DNA of 64,000 bases from Clostridium disporicum. Its GTDB lineage: Bacteria; Bacillota; Clostridia; Clostridiales; Clostridiaceae. The stretch covers positions 142,558-206,557 of the forward strand of contig NZ_CYZX01000004.1 of the NCBI RefSeq assembly GCF_001405015.1, read 5' to 3'. The notes beneath the pieces were generated by a model, which was not told the origin of the DNA, searched no databases, and was given only the letters and a program-made list of their open reading frames with translations. Below are positions 34,186 through 42,529 of this stretch, one piece after another. Both the position numbers and the translations under genes were made by a program. The stretch's first letter is position 1; each line of letters begins with the position of its first letter.

Positions 34186-35181
34186 ATGATAAAGGTAGAA
34201 AGTTTAACTAAAGAGTTTAGGATAAGTAAAAAATATCCTGGATTTAAAGGAGCTATAAAAACATTTTTTTCTAGGGAGTATACTGAAAAGTTAGCAGTAG
34301 ATTCTATAAGTTTTGAGATAGGTGAAGGAGAAATAGTTGGATATATAGGTGCTAATGGAGCAGGGAAGTCAACTACAATAAAAATGATGACTGGAATTTT
34401 AACACCTACATCTGGGACCGTTACCGTAAATGGGTTAGTACCCTATGAAAATAGAGAAAAGAATGCTAAAAATATAGGAGTAGTTTTTGGCCAAAAGACT
34501 CAATTGTGGTGGGACTTGCCTATATCTGAGACGTTTACTCTATTAAAAGATATTTATGAAGTAAGTGATGAAGATTTTGAAGAGCGAATGAACTTCTTGA
34601 AGGAATTATTAGGATTAGAGGAGTTTTTCTTAAATCCAGTAAGAACATTATCATTGGGACAAAGAATGAGAGCAGATTTAGCAGCGGCGCTTATACATAA
34701 TCCAAAGATAATATATTTAGACGAGCCTACTATTGGCTTAGATGTAGTTGTAAAGGAAAATGTAAGAAAGGCTATAAAAGAGATAAATGAAAAATATGGA
34801 ACTACTATAATATTAACTACACATGATTTAAACGATATTGAGGAGTTATGTAGTAGGATAATTATAATTGATAAAGGTAAAAAGATTTATGATGGTGAGA
34901 TTCAAGGAATTAAAGATAAATATGGATATTTAACTACAGTAGAAGCTCAAATTAAAGGCGATATTTCTATAAACGACTTAAAGTTCAAAGAAATAGTTAA
35001 AGACGATGATTTTAATTTAGATATAAAAGAAAATAAATTAGCTATAACATTTAATAAAAATAAAATATCTTCAGCAGAGATAATAAGTGAGGTTATGAAG
35101 GAAGCTAAAGTTATTGATTTTATAGTTAAAGAAACTAGTATTGAAGATATAGTAAAGAAGATGTATAGAAATGAGGTGTAA
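34186..35181 (+). CDS. ABC exporter ATP-binding protein (viologen-exporter-like)
   Basis: The protein has 331 residues: Walker A GANGAGKST, Q-loop FGQKTQLWWDLP, signature LSLGQRMR, Walker B IIYLDEPTIGLD and the switch His in TTHDLND. The WWDLP stretch is typical of the group paired with DUF990 permeases. Residues 240-331 form a C-terminal accessory domain. ATG at 34186 follows AGAGGTG; the frame extends to 34153 without a ribosome site. It is in an operon with two permeases. The substrate is unknown. Confidence 0.9.
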   Translation: MIKVESLTKEFRISKKYPGFKGAIKTFFSREYTEKLAVDSISFEIGEGEIVGYIGANGAGKSTTIKMMTGILTPTSGTVTVNGLVPYENREKNAKNIGVVFGQKTQLWWDLPISETFTLLKDIYEVSDEDFEERMNFLKELLGLEEFFLNPVRTLSLGQRMRADLAAALIHNPKIIYLDEPTIGLDVVVKENVRKAIKEINEKYGTTIILTTHDLNDIEELCSRIIIIDKGKKIYDGEIQGIKDKYGYLTTVEAQIKGDISINDLKFKEIVKDDDFNLDIKENKLAITFNKNKISSAEIISEVMKEAKVIDFIVKETSIEDIVKKMYRNEV

Positions 35182-35183
35182 AT

Positions 35184-36002
35184 ATGAATAAATTAAAGGA
35201 AATTAGAACATATTTACCTTTTGCAAGAAATACATTTCAAAAATTAATATCTTATAAGGCAAATGTAATTATTTTTATGTTTGGAGACTTACTTATGCTA
35301 GCTGTAACTTATTACTTATGGAAAGCTATATATGGGAGCTCAAGTGAAGCAGTAATAAATGGATTTACTTTAAATCAAATGATTATATATGTTTTTATAA
35401 CATTCTTAACCAGTTTAATGACTTCTGTAGACATAAGCCAGGACATATCTAGAGAAGTTTTAGATGGGTCAATAGCAATTAATTTAGTTAGACCTATTAA
35501 TTATGAGAAGAGGATGTTTTTTCAAGGGTTAGGAAATGTATTTTATAATTTTATAGTTATATTTTTAATTACATTTATGTTAACAACATTTTTATTTTAT
35601 AGATACTTTGGATATATAAATGTAATAAATATTATTATATATTTTATAAGTATTGTATTAGGAATACTTATAAGCTTTTATTTTAGTTATATATTTGGAT
35701 TATTTTCTTTTAAAATTACAAATATGTGGGGAATGTCACAAATTATGCAGGCTATTATTCAGCTTTTATCAGGTACATTAATTCCTATAGCATTTTTTCC
35801 ATCATGGGCACAAGCTATAGTTAAACTATTTCCATTTAGTTCAGTAATTTATACTCCTACGATGATTTATTTAGGAAAGCTTAGTAATACTGAAATTATA
35901 GTATCATTAGGAATACAAGTATTTTGGATAGTTTTACTTATGATCATTGCAAAATCTATGTGGAAATCTATGATAAAGAATTTAACTGTTGTAGGAGGTT
36001 AG
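35184..36002 (+). CDS. ABC-2 type permease (DUF990-like), first of two
   Basis: A membrane protein of 272 residues with six predicted helices. It starts three bases after the ATPase gene, with the ribosome site inside that gene. The pair of half-size permeases plus one ATPase matches the COG4587/COG3694 exporters, whose few studied members export viologens or drugs. Confidence 0.88.
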   Translation: MNKLKEIRTYLPFARNTFQKLISYKANVIIFMFGDLLMLAVTYYLWKAIYGSSSEAVINGFTLNQMIIYVFITFLTSLMTSVDISQDISREVLDGSIAINLVRPINYEKRMFFQGLGNVFYNFIVIFLITFMLTTFLFYRYFGYINVINIIIYFISIVLGILISFYFSYIFGLFSFKITNMWGMSQIMQAIIQLLSGTLIPIAFFPSWAQAIVKLFPFSSVIYTPTMIYLGKLSNTEIIVSLGIQVFWIVLLMIIAKSMWKSMIKNLTVVGG

Positions 36003-36005
36003 GTT

Positions 36006-36797
36006 ATGAAAAGACATTTTAAATTATATATAAGATTCTTACAACAATATATAAAAACACTTATGGCTTATAGAGCAGATTTTATATTAGGTCTTATTGG
36101 ATTTATATTAGTTCAATCTGTAGGTGTAATATTTATAAGCCTTATATTTAGTGCAATACCTACTTTAAGTGGATGGTCATTTTATGAAATATTATTTATA
36201 TATGGTTTTGCACAGATACCTAGGGGGATAGACCATGTATTTACAGATCAATTGTGGATATTTAGTTGGAAAACTATAGCACAAGGTGAGTTTGATAGAT
36301 ATTTAGTAAGACCTTTGAATCCACTTTTTCAAGTTATAGTAGAAAAGTTTCAACCTGATGGATTTGGAGAAATAATTATAGGTACAATGCTTTTAATAAC
36401 ATCTTGGAGTAAACTCTCTATTGAAGTTACATTTGGAAAGATAATTGCTCTAATATTCATGATTCTTTGTGCAACAGTTATATATACAGCTATTAAACTT
36501 GCTGTCACATCAATTACTTTTTGGGTGAAGTTTGCTCAAAGTTATATGTTCATGGTATATCAATTAAGTAGCTTTGTTAAATATCCAATTAATATATATC
36601 CAAGTTGGATTAGAACGACATTAACATTTATAATACCTTTTGCATTTACAGGATATTATCCCGGAGCATATTTGCTAGGAAGAGGCAGCTTTTTTCAAGG
36701 AGTAATAATGACATTTTTAATAAGTATGCTTTCTATTTTGGTAGCGTATAGAATATGGCTAATAGGAATAAGTAGATATGAAAGTACAGGAAGTTAA
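36006..36797 (+). CDS. ABC-2 type permease (DUF990-like), second of two
   Basis: A membrane protein of 263 residues with six predicted helices and the group-typical stretch ARPLNPLF-like (YLVRPLNPLFQVI near residue 100). It starts 3 bases after the preceding permease gene, so translation is coupled. It probably heterodimerises with that permease. The gene is followed by a palindromic intergenic element. Confidence 0.88.
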   Translation: MKRHFKLYIRFLQQYIKTLMAYRADFILGLIGFILVQSVGVIFISLIFSAIPTLSGWSFYEILFIYGFAQIPRGIDHVFTDQLWIFSWKTIAQGEFDRYLVRPLNPLFQVIVEKFQPDGFGEIIIGTMLLITSWSKLSIEVTFGKIIALIFMILCATVIYTAIKLAVTSITFWVKFAQSYMFMVYQLSSFVKYPINIYPSWIRTTLTFIIPFAFTGYYPGAYLLGRGSFFQGVIMTFLISMLSILVAYRIWLIGISRYESTGS

Positions 36798-36889
36798 GAT
36801 GTATCTTCGATAGGAGAAATATTTACCTAGAGCAAAGATAAATATGCTTTACAGCACATAAATCAAGATTTGATACAGAAATATAAATA

Positions 36890-37030
36890 TTTACTACGTT
36901 AGGGGAAAGGTTGCAGTGCAAAGTGGAAGGTAAGAAAATTTTCACTATTGATGTAAGCAAATTTTTTCTTTAACGTAGTGAATTTTTCACTTTTGCAGAG
37001 CAACCTATTAATCTTGCCATCAGGCAACTA
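36890..37030. repeat. Second palindrome-rich intergenic element
   Basis: Between convergent genes, about 140 bp contain interleaved inverted words: ACTACGTTA (36893-36901) with TAACGTAGT (36971-36979), AGGTTGC (about 36907-36914) with GCAACCT (about 37000-37006), GCAAAGTG with CACTTTTGC, local palindromes GAAAATTTTC and GTGAATTTTTCAC, and TTGCC-ATCA-GGCAA at about 37015-37028. Because the first two pairs cross, a single simple hairpin cannot hold both. It shares style, not clear identity, with the element at 16402-16617. No coding potential. Confidence 0.5.
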
Positions 37031-37031
37031 A

Positions 37032-37358
37032 TTATTTTTCTTGAAAGCTTTGGCAATGTGCTTCTGAATATATTTTAACGTCATCTCCACCAACGCTAAT
37101 ACAAGGTAAATCACATAAACTATTACAATTATATTTACAGTTTTCAACTTTACAAATTAAAGCATCACATGAACCTGATGCATTTGTATTATTAGTTAAA
37201 TCACTATAAAGATTCTTATCTAAGAAAGAACCACAACATGTATCTTTAGAGCAAGAAGAGTTTAAACCACCAATGTTAACTCTATTTGAGTAGCATACTC
37301 CAGATTTGTTATGAGAACAATTATTTACTGAACAATTTATTTCTGCCATATTAAACAC
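37032..37358 (-). CDS. DUF1540 protein (two Cys-rich repeats)
   Basis: A soluble 108-residue protein with two DUF1540 repeats: INCSVNNCSHNKSGVCYSNR at the start and ICKVENCKYNCNSLCDLPC near residue 70-90, each with evenly spaced cysteines and a following GG. DUF1540 proteins are common in clostridia, and metal binding is likely but unproven. The gene starts 8 bp after the reverse rubrerythrin gene and is probably co-transcribed, which hints at an iron or oxidative-stress role. Confidence 0.88.
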   Translation of the reverse strand: MFNMAEINCSVNNCSHNKSGVCYSNRVNIGGLNSSCSKDTCCGSFLDKNLYSDLTNNTNASGSCDALICKVENCKYNCNSLCDLPCISVGGDDVKIYSEAHCQSFQEK

Positions 37359-37366
37359 TCCTTTTA

Positions 37367-37912
37367 TTATTTAGAAAAATATCTATCAAGTAATCCTTTA
37401 AATGCTCTACCATGTCTTGCTTCATCTTTACACATTTCATGGACTGTATCATGAATAGCATCTAAGTTATTTTGTTTAGCTAAAGCAGCAAGTTTTTTCT
37501 TACCGTCACAAGCACCAAATTCAGCTTCAACTCTTGCACTAAGATTAGATTTTGTATCAGCTACAACAACTTCTCCTAAAATTTCGGCAAATTTTGAAGC
37601 GTGGTCAGCTTCTTCGTAAGCAATTCGCTTATAAGCTTCTGCAACTTCAGGATATCCTTCTCTATCAGCAACTCTTCCCATTGCAAGATACATACCAACT
37701 TCTGTACACTCACCCATAAAGTTTGCTCTTAACCCTTCTATAATTTCAGGGTCAATACCTTCAACTATTCCAACTCTATGTTCATCTGCCCATTGTAAGT
37801 CACCTTTCATTTCTTCGAATTTACTAGCTGGAGCTTTACATATTGGACATACTTCAGGTGGAGTATCACCTTCGTGAACATAACCACAGACTGTACAAAT
37901 ATACTTTTTCAT
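37367..37912 (-). CDS. Reverse rubrerythrin (NADH peroxidase type)
   Basis: Reduces hydrogen peroxide and protects anaerobes against oxygen. The protein has 181 residues with an N-terminal rubredoxin domain (CTVCGY at about 4-9 and CPICKAP at about 21-27) followed by a ferritin-like diiron domain with repeated Glu/His ligands (ECTEVGMYLAM, EEADHASKF, EARHGRAF). The rubredoxin domain first, instead of last, defines reverse rubrerythrins studied in Clostridium acetobutylicum. ATG follows GGGAGG. Confidence 0.94.
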   Translation of the reverse strand: MKKYICTVCGYVHEGDTPPEVCPICKAPASKFEEMKGDLQWADEHRVGIVEGIDPEIIEGLRANFMGECTEVGMYLAMGRVADREGYPEVAEAYKRIAYEEADHASKFAEILGEVVVADTKSNLSARVEAEFGACDGKKKLAALAKQNNLDAIHDTVHEMCKDEARHGRAFKGLLDRYFSK

Positions 37913-38240
37913 TAAATTTTCCTCCCTTTATTTATTTTATAAACAATAAAAGTTTCAACTGTAGTATTATTTGCTAATTAAGAAAGAAATATTTATTTAT
38001 ATTATTATATTGGGAATATAAATTATTAGGTGTTTACTATATAACAATAAGTTTACAAAATTATACATATGTCATACAATTAATATAATGTTAAATGCTG
38101 AAGAATAAAAGCGATACTTTAAAGTATGATGAAATATAGTGCTAGTTACTTGAGATAGTAGAAGAACATTTTGGTAGAGATAGATGGTATCAGTAATATA
38201 GAAGAATTAGATGTAAAAAGTAAAGGAGTAGAGATATATT
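37913..38240. other. Divergent intergenic region between rubrerythrin and ydcF-like genes
   Basis: 328 bp. It holds both promoters by necessity. Stretches such as TTATATTATTATATT are AT-rich, but I find no convincing PerR box, and a TATAAT-like motif is only weakly defined. Nothing else is visible. Confidence 0.35.
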
Positions 38241-39029
38241 ATGAAAAAACATGTAGGGATGAGAAAAAATAAGGTGTTATATAAGTTATGTCTTGGCGTA
38301 GGACTAGCTTTAATTATTTATTACATAGGTTTAAGATTAATATCTGGATTTGTAGCTTTTTCAAGTATGTTTGGCTTATTAGGAGTGATACTTTTTGTAT
38401 ATGGATTTATAGAGCTAAAATTCAATATTAATATATGGGGAAGAATATCTAAGATTTTAAGAAGAATTATAACAGTATTATTTTCTATAGGTATGATTAT
38501 CTTTATAATAATAGAAGGAATTATAATCTATAATGGACATCACTATGATAAGGAAAGACCAGATTATCTTATGGTATTGGGAGCTGGACTTAGAGGTAGT
38601 AAAATAAGTACATCACTTTTATACAGGCTAGAAACTGCTGTAGAGTATAATAAACTTTACCCAGATGTAAAAATAATAGTTTCAGGTGGACAAGGTCCGG
38701 ATGAAGATATAAGTGAAGCAAAAGCAATGAAGGATTATCTAGTTAGTAAAGGTATAGATGAAAATTTAATTATAAGTGAGGATAAATCTACAAATACTTA
38801 TGAAAATTTCTTGTTTACTAAAAAATTATTAGAAGATGAAACCGGAGAAGAAGACTTTACTGTTACAGTAATATCAAACAACTTTCACATGTTTAGAGCT
38901 AAATATTTGGGAGAACAAGTAGGGTTTGAATGTTTAGGATATCCGGCACCGTCTCATGCTGCATCAAGTTTTATATTTTATACTAGAGAATTTTTCGGTG
39001 TTATTAAAGCCTTTGTTTTTAAGAGGTAG
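38241..39029 (+). CDS. YdcF/DUF218 family membrane protein (SanA/ElyC-like)
   Basis: The protein has 262 residues with about three N-terminal membrane helices (about 14-95), then a DUF218 domain with the typical LMVLGAGLRGSKIS (about 113-126), SGGQGPDE and EDKSTNTYENF motifs. Family members affect cell-envelope biogenesis, but the biochemical role is unsettled. ATG follows AAAGGAG. A small membrane protein gene follows after 20 bp. Confidence 0.88.
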   Translation: MKKHVGMRKNKVLYKLCLGVGLALIIYYIGLRLISGFVAFSSMFGLLGVILFVYGFIELKFNINIWGRISKILRRIITVLFSIGMIIFIIIEGIIIYNGHHYDKERPDYLMVLGAGLRGSKISTSLLYRLETAVEYNKLYPDVKIIVSGGQGPDEDISEAKAMKDYLVSKGIDENLIISEDKSTNTYENFLFTKKLLEDETGEEDFTVTVISNNFHMFRAKYLGEQVGFECLGYPAPSHAASSFIFYTREFFGVIKAFVFKR

Positions 39030-39049
39030 TATAAAAGGTAGGGGATAAT

Positions 39050-39472
39050 ATGTGGTCAGAGAAAAGAGGAATTGAAGGTACAATAGTATTTGCTATTTTT
39101 CCAATAGTTTGGTGTATATTAGGTAATATATCTTACTATTTAAGTGGTATAGAAAGGTTTTATAATTTTACTAGTGTTATTAATATAGAAAATTCTACAA
39201 TTATGGCAATTCTTCCGTTAATTGTAGTAGTAATCGCAGCAATTGTGAATTTGAAAATTTATGTAGATGAAGAAAAGTTGTTTGAAGTTAATAAATCAAT
39301 GTTTAAATATAAAATAGTTAATATATTATTTATAGCGTATATTATTTTTGCTATATCAGTTATAAGAGATAGTAAGGTGATTATATCTGCTTTACTAATA
39401 GAATTATCTTTTATTTGCATTTATATACTTAAGAGAAAGGCTAAATCTCTAGAGTTAACAGATATACAGTAA
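39050..39472 (+). CDS. Hypothetical four-helix membrane protein
   Basis: A 140-residue protein with four hydrophobic segments (about 8-28, 44-62, 82-98 and 104-120) and short loops. I recognise no family. ATG follows GTAGGGGATA. It is 20 bp behind the ydcF-like gene, so it is probably co-transcribed and related to the envelope, by position only. Confidence 0.7.
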   Translation: MWSEKRGIEGTIVFAIFPIVWCILGNISYYLSGIERFYNFTSVINIENSTIMAILPLIVVVIAAIVNLKIYVDEEKLFEVNKSMFKYKIVNILFIAYIIFAISVIRDSKVIISALLIELSFICIYILKRKAKSLELTDIQ

Positions 39473-39574
39473 CAGGTATTCATGGGGCAATTTCAAAAAA
39501 AGTAATAAATGTTGAAGGAATGAGATTAAATGTAAGATAATATAAATAATCCGATTTTTAATATACTAAGAAAT

Positions 39575-39608
39575 AATGGAGGTTGTATAATATGACCTTC
39601 ATTTTATT
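39575..39608 (+). terminator. Probable terminator
   Basis: AATGGAGGT pairs with ACCTTCATT (one G-U) around a 14-nt loop and is followed by a T-rich stretch. The remaining 39473-39770 is AT-rich with no clear gene. Confidence 0.65.
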
Positions 39609-39769
39609 ATTTACATTGTGAATTGATTTGTAAAAATAATTAATAAGTTGTTTCTGTAAAATATTTTTTGGTCTAAAAATATGCTATGTGTCCTAATAAC
39701 ATAGTAAAGAATAGTAATGCTAATAATAAATAGTATACAGATAAAAACATAACAGATAGGAGTAGAAAT

Positions 39770-40222
39770 ATGAGATTAGGAGTTATATCAGATACTCATG
39801 GAGTACTAAGGGATGAAGTTATAAAAAATCTTGAGGGGTGTGATTACATAATTCATGCTGGAGATGTAGGTGGAGAAGAGATAATTAAAAGATTAGATAA
39901 AATAGCAAGAACTTTTGTTGTTAGAGGAAATAATGATGGTGATAGTTGGGGAATAAAGTTGCCTTATTATAAGGAAATAGAGATGGATGAAACTCTTATA
40001 TACGTAGTTCATAAAAAAGATGATATCCCTTCTGAATTAAGAGAAGTAGATCTTGTTATATATGGACATTCTCATAAATATAGTGAAGAGAGAATAGATA
40101 ACATAATTTATTTGAATCCAGGTTCTTGTGGAAGAAAGAGATTTTCATTACCATTAACAATGGCAATAGTTGATATAAATATTGATAGAATTGATATAAG
40201 AAAAATAGATATAGAAGGGTAA
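39770..40222 (+). CDS. YfcE/MJ0936-family metallophosphoesterase
   Basis: A cytoplasmic phosphodiesterase of 150 residues with the full metallophosphoesterase set: SDTHG (about 7-11), HAGDVGG (about 31-37), RGNNDG (about 53-58) and YGHSH (about 101-105). Family enzymes hydrolyse phosphodiesters in vitro; the natural substrate is uncertain. ATG follows TAGGAG. Confidence 0.92.
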   Translation: MRLGVISDTHGVLRDEVIKNLEGCDYIIHAGDVGGEEIIKRLDKIARTFVVRGNNDGDSWGIKLPYYKEIEMDETLIYVVHKKDDIPSELREVDLVIYGHSHKYSEERIDNIIYLNPGSCGRKRFSLPLTMAIVDINIDRIDIRKIDIEG

Positions 40223-40287
40223 AGTGTTCTATATATTTACAAATAAAGTGCTATAATGGAAGAGTGGAGCAAAATAAGGGGGAGAAT

Positions 40288-41220
40288 ATGCTAAAAGAGA
40301 TAAATGAGAAGTTAATTAAGCTTAAAGAAGACATAGCTTTAAAAAATGTATTAGAGAAAAAATTAGAAACTTTAAATTTACAATTTGATAAAGATAAGAA
40401 AGAATTAAATGAATTAGAGATAAAGTTAAAAAAAGAACATAAAGATGTAGAGAAATTAGAAAAGTTATCTTTTGCTAACATAATAGCTACTGTTATGAAA
40501 AATAAGAGTGAAAAGTTAGAAAAAGAGCAACAAGAATATATAATGGCTAAAATTAAGTATGACGAGTTTAGTTCAAAGTTAGAGTTATTAAAAGAAAACA
40601 TCGAAAGCGTAAAATCTAGGCTTGAAACTCTAAAATATTGTGAAAATGAATATAAGGTATTATTAAATAAAAAGTTAGAATTAATAAAGTTATATGGTGA
40701 TGAAGAAAAGAAAAGTAAATTAGCAATGATAGAATCAGAAATAGATGAAAATTTATTAGAGAAAAAAGAGATAGAAGAGGCTATAAGTGTTGGAAAGGAT
40801 TTATTAATAGCAGCTAACTCTGCTAAAAATTCATTAGAAAGTGCAAAAAATTGGGGGATATTTGATATTGCTGGAGGAGATATGCTTTCTTCTATAGCGA
40901 AGCATAATAAGATAAATGATGCAGAAGTACATTTTAGAAGGGTATCTAGTTTGATAAGTAGATTTAATAAAGAATTAGGAGATATTAAATTTGAGGGACT
41001 AACATTTTCATCTACAACAATAGCTTTTGATATATTTTTTGACAATATATTTACAGACTTTTCAGTACAAAGCAAGATTAATAGTTCTTTAGATAACGTA
41101 AGAAGGTTAATATGTAGAGTTGAAAATATATTAGGTACTTTAAATGGTAAAAAGGTAAGTATAAATTCTAGGATAGCAAATTTAAGAAAAAACTATGATA
41201 GTATAATTGAAAACATTTAA
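40288..41220 (+). CDS. Coiled-coil protein of unknown function
   Basis: A 310-residue protein. Residues about 1-165 are rich in Leu, Lys and Glu heptads (for example EKKLETLNLQFDKDKKELNE) and should form long coiled coils; residues about 175-310 are less charged, with an AGGDMLSSIAKH segment that could bend or bind. There is no signal or membrane segment. ATG at 40288 follows AGGGGGAG; a GTG at 40264 lacks one. It is downstream of the phosphoesterase gene and upstream of the radical SAM gene. Function not recognised. Confidence 0.8.
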   Translation: MLKEINEKLIKLKEDIALKNVLEKKLETLNLQFDKDKKELNELEIKLKKEHKDVEKLEKLSFANIIATVMKNKSEKLEKEQQEYIMAKIKYDEFSSKLELLKENIESVKSRLETLKYCENEYKVLLNKKLELIKLYGDEEKKSKLAMIESEIDENLLEKKEIEEAISVGKDLLIAANSAKNSLESAKNWGIFDIAGGDMLSSIAKHNKINDAEVHFRRVSSLISRFNKELGDIKFEGLTFSSTTIAFDIFFDNIFTDFSVQSKINSSLDNVRRLICRVENILGTLNGKKVSINSRIANLRKNYDSIIENI

Positions 41221-41254
41221 GGATAGAGAATAACAAAGTGAGAGGTAAATACTG

Positions 41255-42373
41255 ATGAAAAGAAATATAAGTTTAATGATAAAGCCATCTTCAAGTAAAT
41301 GTAACTTGAAGTGTAAATATTGCTTTTATCATTCAATAGCTGATGCGCGTGATATAAAAGATTATGGTTTTATGAGCAAAGAAACATTAAGACAAATAGT
41401 AAGTAAGGTAGATGATTATTGCGATGGAGGTAATTGTAATATAGGTTTCCAAGGGGGAGAATCCTTATTAGTAGGGCTAGATTTTTATAAAGAGTTAGTT
41501 AAATGCACTACTGAAATTAATAATGGAACAAAATTTAATTATCACATTCAAACTAATGGAACTCTTATAAATGATGAAATTGCTAAGTTTTTTAAAGAGA
41601 ATAACTTTTTAGTTGGAGTTTCTTTAGATGGAACTAAGGAGATTCATAATTTAAATAGGATTGATCCTTTAAATAGAGATACATTTAATAGTGTAATGAA
41701 AGGAATAAATATTTTAAAGAAATATGATGTTAACTTCAATGTTCTTATAGTTGTTACTTCGGCATTATGTAAGAAGATTGATAGTGTTTATAAATTTTTG
41801 AAAAAGAATGATTTTAAATATCTACAATTTATTCCTTGCTTAGATCCTTTAGAAATAGAAAATGGACAAACTTATAGTTATTCATTAAATGTAGAAGAGT
41901 ATTCGAAGTTTTTATTAAATTTATTTAATTTATGGTATAAAGATATCATGGAAGGTAACTATGTAAGTATAAGATATTTTGATAATATAGTATCTCTATT
42001 CTTAGGACAAGATTATGAATCTTGTGATATGAGAGGCATATGCTCATGTCAACATATAATTGAAAGTGATGGATCAATGTATCCTTGTGATTTTTATACA
42101 TATGAAAAATATTCAATAGGAAACATTTTAGAAGAGACTTTTGATGAGATACATCATAAGAATGAAACTATCAATTTTATGAAAGAATCTTTAAATAAGA
42201 ATAATAAGTGTAGTATTTGTAGATTTAAAAATATATGCAGAGGTGGATGTAGACGACACAGAGAAAATAGTCAGGATAATATGAATTATTATTGCTCAGC
42301 ACATTATGAATTTTTCTCAAAAACTCTAGATAGGTTTGAGATTGTAGCAAATAAATTAAGAAGAAATATGTGA
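41255..42373 (+). CDS. Anaerobic sulfatase-maturating enzyme-like radical SAM protein
   Basis: A 372-residue radical SAM/SPASM protein. The SAM cluster motif is Cys16-x3-Cys20-x2-Cys23 (KCNLKCKYCFYH), followed by GFQGGES near residue 70. C-terminal cysteines for two auxiliary clusters are present (CDMRGICSCQ, YPCDFY, CSICRFKNICRGGCRRHRE). The motifs and length match anSME, which converts a sulfatase Cys/Ser to formylglycine. No sulfatase gene lies in the window. ATG follows GAGAGG. Confidence 0.9.
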   Translation: MKRNISLMIKPSSSKCNLKCKYCFYHSIADARDIKDYGFMSKETLRQIVSKVDDYCDGGNCNIGFQGGESLLVGLDFYKELVKCTTEINNGTKFNYHIQTNGTLINDEIAKFFKENNFLVGVSLDGTKEIHNLNRIDPLNRDTFNSVMKGINILKKYDVNFNVLIVVTSALCKKIDSVYKFLKKNDFKYLQFIPCLDPLEIENGQTYSYSLNVEEYSKFLLNLFNLWYKDIMEGNYVSIRYFDNIVSLFLGQDYESCDMRGICSCQHIIESDGSMYPCDFYTYEKYSIGNILEETFDEIHHKNETINFMKESLNKNNKCSICRFKNICRGGCRRHRENSQDNMNYYCSAHYEFFSKTLDRFEIVANKLRRNM

Positions 42374-42424
42374 TAATTAAGAATTTGTAGTTAAAATTTG
42401 ATAACTAGATATTTAAGTAATATT

Positions 42425-42446
42425 AAGAACCTACGGGTTCTTTTTT
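42425..42446 (+). terminator. Intrinsic terminator
   Basis: AAGAACC pairs with GGTTCTT across a 4-nt TACG loop, followed by TTTT. Confidence 0.88.
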
Positions 42447-42529
42447 GATATATTTTTTTAATTAAGGGAATAATTAAAATATTAAAAATTAAGTATGAAT
42501 AAATAATATTAATATAAAGGAGTAGATAA

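Noticed and set aside
37960..38080. Possible PerR box upstream of the reverse rubrerythrin gene
   Set aside because: The best AT-rich palindrome has too many mismatches to the TTATAATNATTATAA consensus.
39473..39539. Open frame giving TVTGIHGAISKKVINVEG after the membrane protein gene, a possible gene remnant or frameshifted tail
   Set aside because: Only about 30 codons, no ribosome site, and the four-helix protein already ends naturally; not enough to call a pseudogene.
40251..41075. 274-codon frame antisense to the coiled-coil gene
   Set aside because: Its Ser/Phe/Asn-rich composition is the mirror of Glu/Lys/Leu codons, and it has no ribosome site.
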